Origin: an uncultured Ignavibacteria bacterium
GTDB lineage: Bacteria; Bacteroidota; Ignavibacteria; SZUA-365
Assembly (NCBI GenBank): GCA_913061095.1
Contig: CAJXVM010000009.1
Location: 124,001-188,000, forward strand
Reading direction: 5' to 3'
Length of the DNA stretch: 64,000 nucleotides
A program made the position numbers and the translations under genes. How positions within the stretch are numbered: position 1 is the first letter of the stretch; the number at the start of each line of letters is the position of its first letter. The notes under the pieces are model-generated. The model saw nothing but the letters and a program-made list of their open reading frames with translations. It ran no database searches and was not told the origin of the DNA. This document shows, piece after piece, positions 8,978 to 17,770 of this stretch.

Positions 8978-9724
8978 ATGAAATATCTCTGTTTTCGTAT
9001 CCTTCTCGGGACGATCGTCGCCGCGTGTCTTCTGTGCGCCGCGCCGCTGCCTGCGCAGGAGCATGGGGATTCCCGTTCCGTTCCGAGCACGAGTGACACC
9101 CTGCAGACCGGCGATCACGGTCTTCCAACGCGGCTGCTTCTCGCGATCGGTCTCTCGCGTCCGATGGGAGCCTTCGCCGCGCCCCATTCCATCTCCTATC
9201 ACTCCGATCGCGGCGGAGCGTCCACTGAAGGACCGGCACTGCTCGCCGAGCTGCAGGTGCCAGTCTCACGCGTTGTGCATCTGACCTTCGGCACCGGACT
9301 CACCTGGAATCCCTCCGACGACGATTATCGTCGCCAGGGCGACCAGGACGGAGGAAATGGAACTGACGGGGATGGATGGTACACGGTGCCGCTGCTGGCC
9401 GGATTGCGCCTGTCCACGCAGGTTGGCGGCGGCGTGTCGTTCAGTTTCCTGGGCGGACTCGGCGCGTGCGTATTGCTGCCATCGCCACGCAGCGCTTCCT
9501 CCGCCTATTCCGACACCCAGCTGGAATACGGTACCGGAGTGGCGATCGCCGTCAGTGGCGGTGTCGGGCTCACGTTCGCCGGCCGTTTCGCGCTGGAGCT
9601 CCGCTATTTCGATGGTGGCGAGCCGCCATTCGAGCAGCGTGTCAGGAGTCCTGCGAGCGAATTCGTCAACAGGCCCACTCGACCGGTCAGCTATACGCTC
9701 ATTCTCATGGGGGTACGATTCTGA
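8978..9724 (+). CDS. Small outer-membrane beta-barrel protein
   Basis: 248 aa with a signal peptide (MKYLCFRILLGTIVAACLLC, cut near LPAQ). The mature protein alternates glycine and aromatic residues in amphipathic strands (VHLTFGTGLTW, VSFSFLGGLGACVLL, FALELRYFDGGEP) and ends in a strand closing with phenylalanine (LILMGVRF), the usual signature for BAM-dependent barrel insertion. Eight to ten strands are likely. No enzymatic motif is seen. The TGATG overlap couples it to the next gene, which encodes a similar barrel; the pair probably forms an operon. Confidence 0.75.
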   Translation: MKYLCFRILLGTIVAACLLCAAPLPAQEHGDSRSVPSTSDTLQTGDHGLPTRLLLAIGLSRPMGAFAAPHSISYHSDRGGASTEGPALLAELQVPVSRVVHLTFGTGLTWNPSDDDYRRQGDQDGGNGTDGDGWYTVPLLAGLRLSTQVGGGVSFSFLGGLGACVLLPSPRSASSAYSDTQLEYGTGVAIAVSGGVGLTFAGRFALELRYFDGGEPPFEQRVRSPASEFVNRPTRPVSYTLILMGVRF

Positions 9725-10353
9725 TGCGTCGGGGAATGTTCATAGCGCTGCCGCTGCTCCTGTTCCTTCACTGCGGAACCGCCGCGCAGCAGCCCGACTC
9801 CTCCCTCCGCGGGGACGGCCGTTTCCTGCGTCTGCTCGCCGGCGGCAGCATCCCCGCGGGACGTTTTCAGCAGGGTGGCGATCTTCAGCTCGGCATTCCC
9901 GAACCCGGCTTCGTCGTGGGGGTGGAATACACGCTTCCCATCTCCGGCGCCCGGGTGGGATGGAGCACCTCGCTGCAGTACACCTTTTTCGATACCGATC
10001 CCGGACTGGAAGGGAAGTTCGACACCCAGTACTGGCTGATCCGATCCCTGCATACCGGTCTGCGCCTGTGCGGTCCGGTGGACTGGGACATCGACATGTA
10101 CCTGCAGCTCATGGCCGGCTGGACAGGCATTTACCCGGGAAAAGCACGATACACCGGATTCGGGCGCGGCGGGACACGCAGGTTCGATTATGTCGGTACT
10201 CCCAGTCTGCGTCTCGAGGCCGGATTCATTGCGCGTCCGTTCACACTAGGCGTTTCGGTTTTCGATTGCGGCACGCCTACCTTCACATATCACTACGTGG
10301 AAATCGAGCATCGCACGGTGCTCGTTCTCGTGATGCTTGGTGTGATGTTCTGA
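9724..10353 (+). CDS. Small outer-membrane beta-barrel protein, second of a pair
   Basis: 209 aa. The start ATG at 9724 overlaps the stop of the preceding gene (TGATG), and MRRGMFIALPLLLFLHCGTAAQQ is a signal peptide. The mature chain has repeated strand-like segments (FVVGVEYTLPI, WSTSLQYTFFD, MYLQLMAGWTGIY) and ends in LGVMF with the terminal phenylalanine expected of a barrel. It resembles its upstream neighbour in architecture and may be a diverged duplicate. Translational coupling suggests equal expression. Function is unknown. Confidence 0.75.
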   Translation: MRRGMFIALPLLLFLHCGTAAQQPDSSLRGDGRFLRLLAGGSIPAGRFQQGGDLQLGIPEPGFVVGVEYTLPISGARVGWSTSLQYTFFDTDPGLEGKFDTQYWLIRSLHTGLRLCGPVDWDIDMYLQLMAGWTGIYPGKARYTGFGRGGTRRFDYVGTPSLRLEAGFIARPFTLGVSVFDCGTPTFTYHYVEIEHRTVLVLVMLGVMF

Positions 10354-10758
10354 TTCCGCCACCCCTATCTTCCATGAAATTCATCATTTTTTTTGCGAAT
10401 ATCTCGCCACCGGGGCATTTTGATGTCTATAGAGAGACGTGGCACTTGATATTGAAGATATAATTCCGTATTGTCGGTCTGAGGAGGGGGCGAAGACATC
10501 CAAGTCGGTATACGCTCCCATACATGGCAGGAAAAGACGCCATACTCCTGAACCCGTTCGCCTTACTGTGATGGGGGTCACCGGTTGTTTCCACGGAAAC
10601 TGCCGAATGAGAAGGGGATGTCGAGAAGGCGTTGACATACAGACTGCCATCATCCCTCCGCCCGAGCCGGCACAGACGAGCAACGTCGCTCATCACCGCA
10701 TCGTGCTTCGATTGTTACGCGTGTTGCAACGGCGGAGGGATTTTTATTATGTTTGGCC
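10354..10758. other. Intergenic region without recognisable gene
   Basis: About 400 bp with no reading frame that looks coding on either strand. A short hairpin (GTTTC CACG GAAAC, around 10587) and an SD-like GGAGGG at 10735 are the only marked spots. Base composition is slightly lower in GC than the flanking genes, in keeping with the start of an accessory block. Confidence 0.3.
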
Positions 10759-11037
10759 ATGCACATGGATCACGACTGCGAATACCTGTTCCAGCGCATC
10801 GACGCGAATCCCATTCTGTACCCCCGGCAGAAAGACATGCTCAAGCATACCTGCACCGAGGGACACATCACGCGATCGGAGTATGTTCGCCGCACCGGTG
10901 TGTCAGACAGCACCGCCGGGCGCGACCTTTCCGAACTGGTACTTGCCGGCTGGCTCGAGCGCATCGCGCCCGGCCAGTTCGTCATGGGCGACCAGGGCAT
11001 CGACCACGAGTCCCTGCACCGGCTTTTCCACCCGTGA
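10759..11037 (+). CDS. Small winged-helix DNA-binding protein
   Basis: 92 aa from ATG 10759; TTG 10753 and ATG 10765 are alternative starts, and none is ideally placed behind GGAGGG at 10735. The core, HITRSEYVRRTGVSDSTAGRDLSELVLAGWLERI (in two parts: helix-turn-helix, then wing), is the winged-helix form found at the C-terminus of Fic proteins and in MarR/DeoR-like regulators. It is free-standing here and could be a remnant of a larger protein or a small regulator. Downstream lie palindromic repeats and the 56-aa/nuclease pair. Confidence 0.55.
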   Translation: MHMDHDCEYLFQRIDANPILYPRQKDMLKHTCTEGHITRSEYVRRTGVSDSTAGRDLSELVLAGWLERIAPGQFVMGDQGIDHESLHRLFHP

Positions 11038-11229
11038 ATTCGCTGCGCTCTTTCCCCCGCGCTGCCGCGCTCGCCCCGTAATTCAGAAAAATCACAATTC
11101 ATACTCCCGACTTCTGGAAACTGTCCGGAAAATGTGCTATTATCACGGCAATTGCTACCTGAAGCCGTCTGATATGGCAGATGCCGACTCCCGTTTCGCA
11201 AGCACATCCTCGCAAGTGTCCGCACGCCC

Positions 11230-11335
11230 GTTGTCACGTGCGCTAGCGACACGTGTAAGCGTGGCCGACCATACATTGTCACGAGCGGTATCCACACACG
11301 TGAGCGTGTGGTTGGACCGCGTGTCCCGCCCATTA
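11230..11335. repeat. Two copies of a REP-like hairpin element
   Basis: Two related segments of about 45 bp start at 11231 and 11275 with TTGTCACG. They share the order GCGSTA...CACACGTGTAAGCGTG or CCACACACGTGAGCGTGTGG with the element at 314-360. The second copy forms a stem CCACACAC/GCGTGTGG with a GTGA loop (one mismatch). The pair lies just before the ribosome site of the gene at 11356. Dispersed copies with a GTRA loop suggest a repetitive extragenic palindrome family. Confidence 0.65.
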
Positions 11336-11355
11336 TTTCATTCAGAGGAGAATCC

Positions 11356-11526
11356 ATGAGCCTCTTATCCAATGTTCTCGGCAACGCCGGGGCGATCGAA
11401 CCCGACAAACTCGACGCCGAACTCAAGATCTGGATCGGCAGCGATCCCATGCCCCTCTCGAAGAAATTCAACAAGAAAGTCAACATCTACGACCTGCAGA
11501 AAGTCCTCGCCGGGCATGTGGGGTGA
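11356..11526 (+). CDS. 56-aa protein preceding the nuclease-like gene
   Basis: ATG 11356 follows GAGGAG by 5 nt. The product is MSLLSNVLGNAGAIEPDKLD followed by a basic helical end (LSKKFNKKVNIYDLQKVLAGH). The first 20 residues resemble the N-terminal lead of YvbH-type bacterial PH-domain proteins, but the PH domain itself is absent. It ends three bases before the GTG of the nuclease-like gene, so the two are almost certainly co-translated. It could be an inhibitor, adaptor or truncated relic. Confidence 0.6.
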   Translation: MSLLSNVLGNAGAIEPDKLDAELKIWIGSDPMPLSKKFNKKVNIYDLQKVLAGHVG

Positions 11527-11529
11527 AGG

Positions 11530-12900
11530 GTGAAATATTCCAACCTCTTCTGGCACGAAGGCGTCAGGATATTCGAAGAACGCATGCTGGAGACAGCGAA
11601 GGGACAGCTTCGCATCCGGCACCTGGAGAATGACGTCACCAAGGCGCTGCTGAATGTATTCGAGCACGGCTCGGATGGCATCCTGCGCGCCTTCCTGCGC
11701 CTTGTCGGTGTGCGCGATGCGCCGGCATCCTTCCAGTATGATTTCCAGGTGACGGACACCGAGGCCTACCGCCAGCAGCCGCGGCGGATGATGCTCTCCA
11801 TCATTGCCGATTCCACGCAGGTGACGTCCAATCCTCGGTACCGCGTGGATACGAGCAGACCGGACGGCTGCATCTTCAACGAGCGCAGCGCCATCCTGAT
11901 CGAGGTGAAAACGCAGAGCCCGCTGGTGGAGGAGCAGATCGAGGGACATATCCGCGGCTATCTTGGCTCGGCCACCGAGCGGAGGACGATCACCTGGGAG
12001 GACATCAGCGATGCGTTTCGCCAGCTTCTCAGGCAGGGGAAGACGCGGGACGTGGATCGCCTGCTGCTTACGCATTTCCTCGGACTTCTGGAATTGCTCG
12101 GCATCGCGCGTTTCAACGGCTTCGCGGATAGCGATTTCGCGATGCAGGACGTCGCGGGGCGCATTCCCGACGAGGAGTTTCTCGATTTCCGCCGGCAGTT
12201 CATGCGCAAGGCCGAGAAGTTCACCGAGGGCGTGTACGAGGAGGTCCGCGATGCATTTCCCTTCCGCGCACTCGACTGGTATCCGCGCCGCGACCGCCGG
12301 GCGAATCTCACGGGCTGGACGGCCCTGTACTTCCACGACGGGGATCCAGGTCTGCCTGTGAATCACTATCCCAATATCAATTTCAATTTCCACACGGGTG
12401 GCATCGAATTGTCCCTCAACGGCGAAGTGCGTTCGTCACTCAACCGTTTCCTCGCGAAGATGAAGGCGGATCCCGACCGTTTCGACGCGCTCGTGCGGTC
12501 CCTCCCCGGCATGCATCTCGCCGTGTATTTCAAAATGCAGTATCGTCCCCAGGATCATTTCCGCTGGAAATTTCTGCCTGGCTATCCCGTGGACGTGCGG
12601 GAGGCGCATGCGGTGGATATCCTCACCGATATCGATCGTCTGAAGCAGGACTGGGAGAAACATCGCCGCACTATGCTCTTCGAGATGGAGAACGGCCTTG
12701 TGCTCAGTCGAGCGGGACGTCCCTTCACCGCCAACGAACTGGAGTTCGCTCTGGCGCGCAATCCACGTGCCAACTTCGCCTTCCGCATCGAAAAGCGCTA
12801 TCCCGCCGCGGACGTTGTGCAGATGAAAAAGCACGTCATCCGCCACATCGCGAAAGATGTGCGCAAGACCGCAGCGTTCATGAGGTTCGTCGTGGAGTGA
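11530..12900 (+). CDS. PD-(D/E)XK nuclease-like protein
   Basis: 456 aa with start GTG 11530, three bases after the previous stop and behind GTGGGGTG. Residues about 112-128 read PDGCIFNERSAILIEVKTQS: an aspartate, a strand, then the E-x-K triad of PD-(D/E)XK nucleases. An upstream glutamate-bearing helix (LRIRHLENDVTKALLNVFEH, residues 22-41) fits the first core helix of the fold. The C-terminal 250 residues are alpha/beta, with many charged and aromatic residues, and I do not recognise them. Its 56-aa upstream partner and the accessory neighbourhood suggest a defence role; that is inference. Confidence 0.6.
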   Translation: MKYSNLFWHEGVRIFEERMLETAKGQLRIRHLENDVTKALLNVFEHGSDGILRAFLRLVGVRDAPASFQYDFQVTDTEAYRQQPRRMMLSIIADSTQVTSNPRYRVDTSRPDGCIFNERSAILIEVKTQSPLVEEQIEGHIRGYLGSATERRTITWEDISDAFRQLLRQGKTRDVDRLLLTHFLGLLELLGIARFNGFADSDFAMQDVAGRIPDEEFLDFRRQFMRKAEKFTEGVYEEVRDAFPFRALDWYPRRDRRANLTGWTALYFHDGDPGLPVNHYPNINFNFHTGGIELSLNGEVRSSLNRFLAKMKADPDRFDALVRSLPGMHLAVYFKMQYRPQDHFRWKFLPGYPVDVREAHAVDILTDIDRLKQDWEKHRRTMLFEMENGLVLSRAGRPFTANELEFALARNPRANFAFRIEKRYPAADVVQMKKHVIRHIAKDVRKTAAFMRFVVE

Positions 12901-13447
12901 ATCTTCGAGGTTTCAGAGGATGAAATTTGAAATATCCTGTGATGAATTGCACCCGGACGTGTTATGGTCTCGGAGTAACAGGAAGGCAGACTATGCACTG
13001 ATCGGCAGTTTGGGGATGCCAGCGGTCGCGAGTATGAAAAGGCACGATTCGTGACGGCGTATGTCGCGGATAGCAGTATTGATTAGATCCGGGCAATGCC
13101 ACGTCGGACCGGATTGAAAAGTGCCGCTGGTTTGCCACGCGAACCCGGCGTAAGAAGCCTCTGCAGATTCCTAACCATGGGTTGAGAACAATGTCAGGGT
13201 ATGACATTTATCCCCACTTGCCAACACAATTTAATGTCCAAGCTGGCAATGCGACCCGTCACAACGATCTGTTTACACCGCTTGAGGATGCACGGACGTG
13301 CCCACTTCGCCGTCCGCTGATTGCATGTGTGCAGAGTCAACAATACAGTATGGGAAGGTTCGGGGGCAGAAAAATGGTATCAAACATTGATACGGATAGC
13401 GCTGAAGTGAGGAGTAGATTTTATCAAAATCGAAGGAGGACGGCTTT
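12901..13447. other. Intergenic region, no supported gene
   Basis: This 547-bp stretch has only short frames. One of them (about 12994-13086, encoding a DRQFGDASGREYEKARF segment) has protein-like composition but no start or ribosome site and may be a relic. GGAGG at 13435 belongs to the next gene. Confidence 0.3.
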
Positions 13448-14791
13448 ATGGATGCGACAGTCATGATCATTGCAATTCTAGCCCTCATCGGAATCGCGGG
13501 TACAATCTGGTTTGGAGTAAAACTCGCGGCGGTCCGGAAGAAGTACAGAGGCATCATCGACATTGATGCCGCCGTTGCTGAGCGGCAGAACCAGGTCGAT
13601 GCAAGCGAAAAGCAGATTGAGGAGTTGAAAGCGGACTACAGAACGAAGAAAGAAGTGTACGAGCGCTTGGCGCACGATGTCTCTGTCCTCGAAGAAGATA
13701 TGGAGATGATCTCGTTCGGCATTTACAAACCACACTATGATTTTGATACTGCTGAGGATTTCAAAAATGCTCTAACTGATGTGCGAGCTCGCCAGAAGGA
13801 AATGATCAAGGTAAAGGAGGCGGCGAAGTGTACAACGCAATGGACCGTGGAAGGCAGCGCGAGCAAAGGGCGCACAATGACGAATAAATATATTCGTCTC
13901 ATGCTGCGGGCGTTCAATGGGGAAGCGGATGCGACGATCGCGAAGGTTCGGTGGGACAATATCACCAAGATGGAGGCCCGGCTGGAAAAAGCGTTCGAAG
14001 TCATCAACAAGACCGGTGAAGCCAATCACACATTCATAACGCAGGATTATCTGGATCTGAAACTGGAGGAACTGCGGCTCACATACGAATACCAGGTGAA
14101 ACGACACGAGGAGAAGGAGGAGCAGCGTCGAATAAAGGAAGAGATGAGGGAAGAGGAACGCGCCAGGAAGGAGTATGAAAAAGCACAGCGTGAAGCAGCA
14201 GCGGAGAAGGATCGATATGAGCGTGCTCTGGCGAAGGCCCGGGAAGAAGTGGAACAGGCTTCAGGTGAAAAGCAGGCGAAGCTTCGGGAGCAGATGGCGA
14301 AACTCGAGGCCCAGCTCGCAGAAGCGCTGGCCAAAGGGGAGCGCGCGAAATCCATGGCGGAACTCACGAAATGCGGTCATGTCTACGTGATTTCCAACAT
14401 TGGTTCATTTGGCGAGGATGTGTACAAAATCGGTCTCACCCGACGACTCGAGCCTCTCGAACGCGTCAAGGAGCTCGGTGACGCTTCGGTCCCGTTCGAT
14501 TTCGATGTGCATGCTCTGATGTACTCCGAAAATGCTCCTGAGCTCGAGAAAGAGCTGCACAAGGCATGCGAGGAACATCGCATCAACCTTGTCAATCTGC
14601 GGCGCGAGTTTTTCCGTGTGCCGCTGGCTGAGATTGAGAAAATTGCTCGAAAATTCAACACTGAAGTGAAATTCACAAAGCTCGCCGAAGCGAAGGAATA
14701 CCGGGAGAGTCAGGCCATGCGGCAGGCTGCAGCGTTTGCGAAACAGAAAGAAAAAGCGCCCGCTGAACCGGTGTTTCCTGATGAACTGTAA
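13448..14791 (+). CDS. Membrane-anchored coiled-coil protein with C-terminal GIY-YIG (T5orf172/MUG113-like) domain
   Basis: 447 aa. One N-terminal membrane segment (VMIIAILALIGIAGTIWFGV, residues 5-24) is followed by a DUF4041-like region with coiled coils (residues 35-80 and 195-300, rich in E, K and R). The C-terminal domain starts GHVYVISNIGSFGEDVYKIG and continues LTRRLEPLERVKELGDAS, which matches the GIY-YIG core of T5orf172 proteins: the two tyrosine motifs and the conserved arginine. The glutamate that binds metal would be in ELEKELHKACEE. Such proteins occur in phage and defence regions. GGAGG precedes ATG 13448. Confidence 0.8.
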   Translation: MDATVMIIAILALIGIAGTIWFGVKLAAVRKKYRGIIDIDAAVAERQNQVDASEKQIEELKADYRTKKEVYERLAHDVSVLEEDMEMISFGIYKPHYDFDTAEDFKNALTDVRARQKEMIKVKEAAKCTTQWTVEGSASKGRTMTNKYIRLMLRAFNGEADATIAKVRWDNITKMEARLEKAFEVINKTGEANHTFITQDYLDLKLEELRLTYEYQVKRHEEKEEQRRIKEEMREEERARKEYEKAQREAAAEKDRYERALAKAREEVEQASGEKQAKLREQMAKLEAQLAEALAKGERAKSMAELTKCGHVYVISNIGSFGEDVYKIGLTRRLEPLERVKELGDASVPFDFDVHALMYSENAPELEKELHKACEEHRINLVNLRREFFRVPLAEIEKIARKFNTEVKFTKLAEAKEYRESQAMRQAAAFAKQKEKAPAEPVFPDEL

Positions 14792-14861
14792 TTGAGTCCA
14801 ATCCCGGTCACGGGATCGTTGTCTTAAGACTCTTTCGCAAACAGACCAAAGTATTTGTCGG

Positions 14862-15524
14862 ATGTCCAACTCTATGGCAGTATGTAAAATGACTTTTCGA
14901 AAGCTCGTGCAAATAATCATTATGGTGTTACCATTCCTGATACTTCCCGGCTGCAGCACCGAATATCTCGTGTATGAAAGCGATGCGAATCATATCTATC
15001 ACGCTGATGCCATATTCACGCAAATGGAACTTGTTGCCGATGCCGGGGCGTATGGTATCATCGCAGCAAAAGATGAGGATGGGGAGCAGGAGGAGAATTA
15101 CTACCTGCTGATCGCAATGAAGACAGATAAGACTGGCGGTGATGAGCTCGTCGATTACAGACTGACGACCGCATCCACGATCCCACATGACAAAATCGAA
15201 GACCTCATGGGTGCCGCGCAGCGAATTCTCGGGATGTGGGCGGAAAAACGGAATGAAGCCCAAGGGAATGTGGTCGATTTTTCGCTTTACGAAATGGTCG
15301 ACGCAACGGTCGATGGTGAGCAGATTGTGAGTGAGACGTTCAATATTTACTACAGTCACGTTGATGAGGCGCGGCTTGTAAGACTTGAACTTGCAGATAT
15401 TCGTATCGGAGAAAATCTCCTCTCACAAACCGTCACGATGAAGAAATTCAGCAGTGTAGAGGCTTTCCGCGACCACCTTGCACTTGGCCGAAAACGCCTC
15501 AGGGAGATGGGCATGAAGGACTGA
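14862..15524 (+). CDS. Lipoprotein of unknown function
   Basis: 220 aa from ATG 14862; ATG 14874 and 14889 are possible alternatives, and none has a strong ribosome site. The N-terminus (LVQIIIMVLPFLILPGCS) is a lipoprotein signal with Cys as the first mature residue. The mature part is mixed alpha/beta and acidic. A hairpin at 15521-15537 overlaps the stop codon. It follows the GIY-YIG gene by 70 bp and may be co-transcribed. No motif allows a function. Confidence 0.65.
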   Translation: MSNSMAVCKMTFRKLVQIIIMVLPFLILPGCSTEYLVYESDANHIYHADAIFTQMELVADAGAYGIIAAKDEDGEQEENYYLLIAMKTDKTGGDELVDYRLTTASTIPHDKIEDLMGAAQRILGMWAEKRNEAQGNVVDFSLYEMVDATVDGEQIVSETFNIYYSHVDEARLVRLELADIRIGENLLSQTVTMKKFSSVEAFRDHLALGRKRLREMGMKD

Positions 15525-15537
15525 CCGGAGCGGTCAG
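15521..15537 (+). terminator. Hairpin at the end of the lipoprotein gene
   Basis: CTGACCG-GAG-CGGTCAG forms a 7-bp perfect stem that includes the stop codon of the lipoprotein gene. No long T-run follows, so termination strength is doubtful. Confidence 0.35.
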
Positions 15538-15616
15538 CTCAAGGTTTTCGCATGTACGAATGAACGGAATCATCATTCATTACTGTGGGAGTTTTCCATG
15601 TTAAAAAAAAGAGCAA

Positions 15617-15940
15617 ATGCCGGCGCTGAGCGTGCGGCAGCCGTACTGTGAACAGATCCTGCGGGGGGAGAAAACCGTTGAATATCGCAGCAGGCCGACG
15701 AAGCGCAGGGGACGCGTGTACCTGTACGCGAGCCTGACGCCGGGTCCGGAAGAGGAGTGGGACTGGATGGGACTCGCCCCCGGCGACCTGCCCACCGGCG
15801 TCATCGTCGGCACCGTGGAGGTCACCGGCTGCACCGGCGAAGACGGCGATTACGAATGGCACCTCGCCAATCCCGAACGCGCAAAGCGTTTGCGCAAGCC
15901 GAAGAATCAGCCCATGCCGAGCTGGTTTTTTCCGTTTTAA
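15617..15940 (+). CDS. ASCH-domain protein
   Basis: 107 aa. LSVRQPYCEQILRGEKTVEY followed by RGRVYLYAS and GVIVGTVEVTGC is the ASCH (PUA-like) fold: the N-terminal SxRQPxxxxIxxGxKTxE motif lines a nucleic-acid or nucleotide-binding groove. Members act as RNA-binding factors or small nucleases/amidohydrolases. The protein is small and stands alone in an accessory region. An A-rich stretch with AAAGAG precedes ATG 15617. Confidence 0.75.
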   Translation: MPALSVRQPYCEQILRGEKTVEYRSRPTKRRGRVYLYASLTPGPEEEWDWMGLAPGDLPTGVIVGTVEVTGCTGEDGDYEWHLANPERAKRLRKPKNQPMPSWFFPF

Positions 15941-16122
15941 TCTGGATTGAGGATTTTGAGCAATATGGAATGAAAACCGAGGCGTTTCAGCGCTACCGCG
16001 AATGAATTGCCGATAACCACATTCTCGTTCAGCATGAGCGATATGTAAACCTCTCGGATCTCTCGGACGAGGATCTGGATGCGATGCTCGAGGTAGCAAC
16101 GCAGCTGTTTCTTGGGAAGTAG
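15935..16122 (+). pseudogene. Remnant of an unidentified gene interrupted by a stop
   Basis: Directly after the ASCH gene, one frame reads IEDFEQYGMKTEAFQRYRE, then TGA (16003-16005), then continues in the same frame as HERYVNLSDLSDEDLDAMLE and VATQLFLGK to TAG 16122. Composition and helical periodicity look like real coding sequence, but there is no start and one internal stop. I do not recognise the family. It may be the tail of a gene displaced by a rearrangement next to the Fic locus. Confidence 0.35.
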
Positions 16123-16143
16123 TGTATTGTGCTGCTGAAAAAC

Positions 16144-16191
16144 TGCAACAAACAACCGCAGTATTGTGGTTTCTGCAAAAAACAGCCGCAC
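16144..16191 (-). repeat. Two repeats downstream of the Fic gene
   Basis: TGCAACAAACAACCGCAG (16144-16161) and TGCAAAAAACAGCCGCAC (16174-16191), 30 bp apart, match the repeats upstream of the Fic start at 17771-17868 and have the same orientation relative to the gene. They begin about 40 bp beyond the Fic stop codon. Confidence 0.7.
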
Positions 16192-16233
16192 TCTGTGCTC
16201 ATTCGTGTTTTCCGTTTCCAGATGTGGGAATCA

Positions 16234-17760
16234 CTATGTGTCATCAGCGGAAATCTTGCGGTACGCTTCCTCAATGCGTTCGATGTCATCGGCTGAGATG
16301 AAGCTGAATTCCTTCTTCCTCGCGCGGGCGGAAAGCGTCCCGTTACCGTGTTCAAGAAAGCTGATGAGCAGGGTGTCAGTGCTGTCGGAAAATTCGAAGT
16401 GCTCCTCCAGCCAGGATTTCATCGCGTCGTGCCGACGCAGGATAGCGATCTCGGCCGGTAGCGTGCTCTCGACGGTCTGACGGACGCAGTCATACAGAAA
16501 TTCCGCCAGTGCTGTGGCGTCGAAGTAGCGATAGAGGTCGATGGTGTCGTTGTGGATGCGCACGTTGTAGTGTTCATCGGGTGACCACTCGATCAGGTTC
16601 AGCCGCGGCAGGGAGAAGGACTGCAGCACGCGGCGGTATTCGTCAATCCGTTCCAGCATGATGGATGAAACGGGGAAGATCAGGCCCTCATCACTGAAAC
16701 CTTTTGCGGCGAGCATGTGGTGGATGAGCCATCGGTGCAGTCGCCCGTTGCCGTCCACGAAGGGATGAATAAAAACAAAACCGAACGCGATGCCGACTGC
16801 GGCGATGACAGCATCCATATCCGCTGCTTCGAGCATTGTGGCGGTTTCTTCAAGTCCACCCATCAGCCGTTCGAGATCCTCGGCCTTCGCGGAGATGTGC
16901 TCCGGCAGTGGCTCATGCGTGAGCCTGTCGCGGTCGCCAATGAATCCCTCCCCGGTGCGATATCCCATACTGAAGGCCGGACGCGGAATCATCAGCTGTT
17001 GCAGACGCTCGAGCTCCGTCCGTGTGATCGGCGCACGTCCCGCCTGTCCGATCGCGGCCGCCCAGCGTTGCGCATGTCCGATAGTCGGTTTTTCTCCCTC
17101 AATGGCAAAGGATGCGCGCGAATCAGCGAGCATCAGAAAGGCCGCAGCACGCAGCAGGAGATCACTCGGTACATCACGGGTTTCACCGCGGATTTTCGAA
17201 GACAGGTTCATCGCGATGCAATTATCGAGCATTTCTGTCCGGTGGATCAGCGGACAGAAATCCACCGTTCCCGGAAGGTTGTTGCGGATTCCGTGACGCC
17301 GTGAATTCCGGGGCGGACCTGGGTACTGCAGATCCGGATCGACGAGATCGTAATAATCGCGCGTTCCGAGATCCGGAATATCGAGAACAGTATCCAGCAG
17401 CCATTCACAGAGGAACCACAGACGCCGGGCATATTGTCCCGTCGGCTCGCGACGGATCATCCCGGCGATGCGCTCGCTTCCCAGCAGCTCGCAAAGCACC
17501 TTGATCAGATGCAGATCGATCCCCTCATATTTCAGGGCGAACACGAGATGCTCGTACGGATCATCCTCCGGGCGATAGGGATCGTCGAACAGCAGCCAGT
17601 CACCCTCGCTGCGCCTTCCTCTTTTTCCGTCGATAAGTGCCAACCGCTGGGGAGGAGGAACCGCGAGCGCGTACTCCTGGATGAGCCATCCATACCCTGC
17701 CGCATATCCCTTTCGCGGAGCGGCACGGCCGAACATTGAACGAATGGGCCTGTTGTTCAT
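16234..17760 (-). CDS. Fic-domain protein AMP-transferase
   Basis: 508 aa from ATG 17760 (TTG 17775 would extend it into a repeat). The catalytic motif HPFVDGNGRLHR is at about residues 332-343, with the base histidine, phosphate-binding GNGR loop and arginine intact. An inhibitory helix SFAIEGE at about residues 217-223 fits the [S/T]xxxE[G/N] pattern that self-blocks class II Fic enzymes. Fic proteins usually transfer AMP to hydroxyl groups of target proteins. The N-terminal 200 residues resemble the Fic-associated region of long bacterial Fic proteins. Repeats occur on both sides and probably control expression. The target is unknown. Confidence 0.9.
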   Translation of the reverse strand: MNNRPIRSMFGRAAPRKGYAAGYGWLIQEYALAVPPPQRLALIDGKRGRRSEGDWLLFDDPYRPEDDPYEHLVFALKYEGIDLHLIKVLCELLGSERIAGMIRREPTGQYARRLWFLCEWLLDTVLDIPDLGTRDYYDLVDPDLQYPGPPRNSRRHGIRNNLPGTVDFCPLIHRTEMLDNCIAMNLSSKIRGETRDVPSDLLLRAAAFLMLADSRASFAIEGEKPTIGHAQRWAAAIGQAGRAPITRTELERLQQLMIPRPAFSMGYRTGEGFIGDRDRLTHEPLPEHISAKAEDLERLMGGLEETATMLEAADMDAVIAAVGIAFGFVFIHPFVDGNGRLHRWLIHHMLAAKGFSDEGLIFPVSSIMLERIDEYRRVLQSFSLPRLNLIEWSPDEHYNVRIHNDTIDLYRYFDATALAEFLYDCVRQTVESTLPAEIAILRRHDAMKSWLEEHFEFSDSTDTLLISFLEHGNGTLSARARKKEFSFISADDIERIEEAYRKISADDT

Positions 17761-17770
17761 GGTGCAAATC

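Noticed and set aside
11356-11526. Complete bacterial PH-domain protein
   Set aside because: Only the first 20 residues resemble that family; the beta-sandwich is absent, so the name was not used.
11365-12393. 342-codon frame antisense to the nuclease-like gene
   Set aside because: Overlaps two genes with good starts and motifs; no ribosome site.
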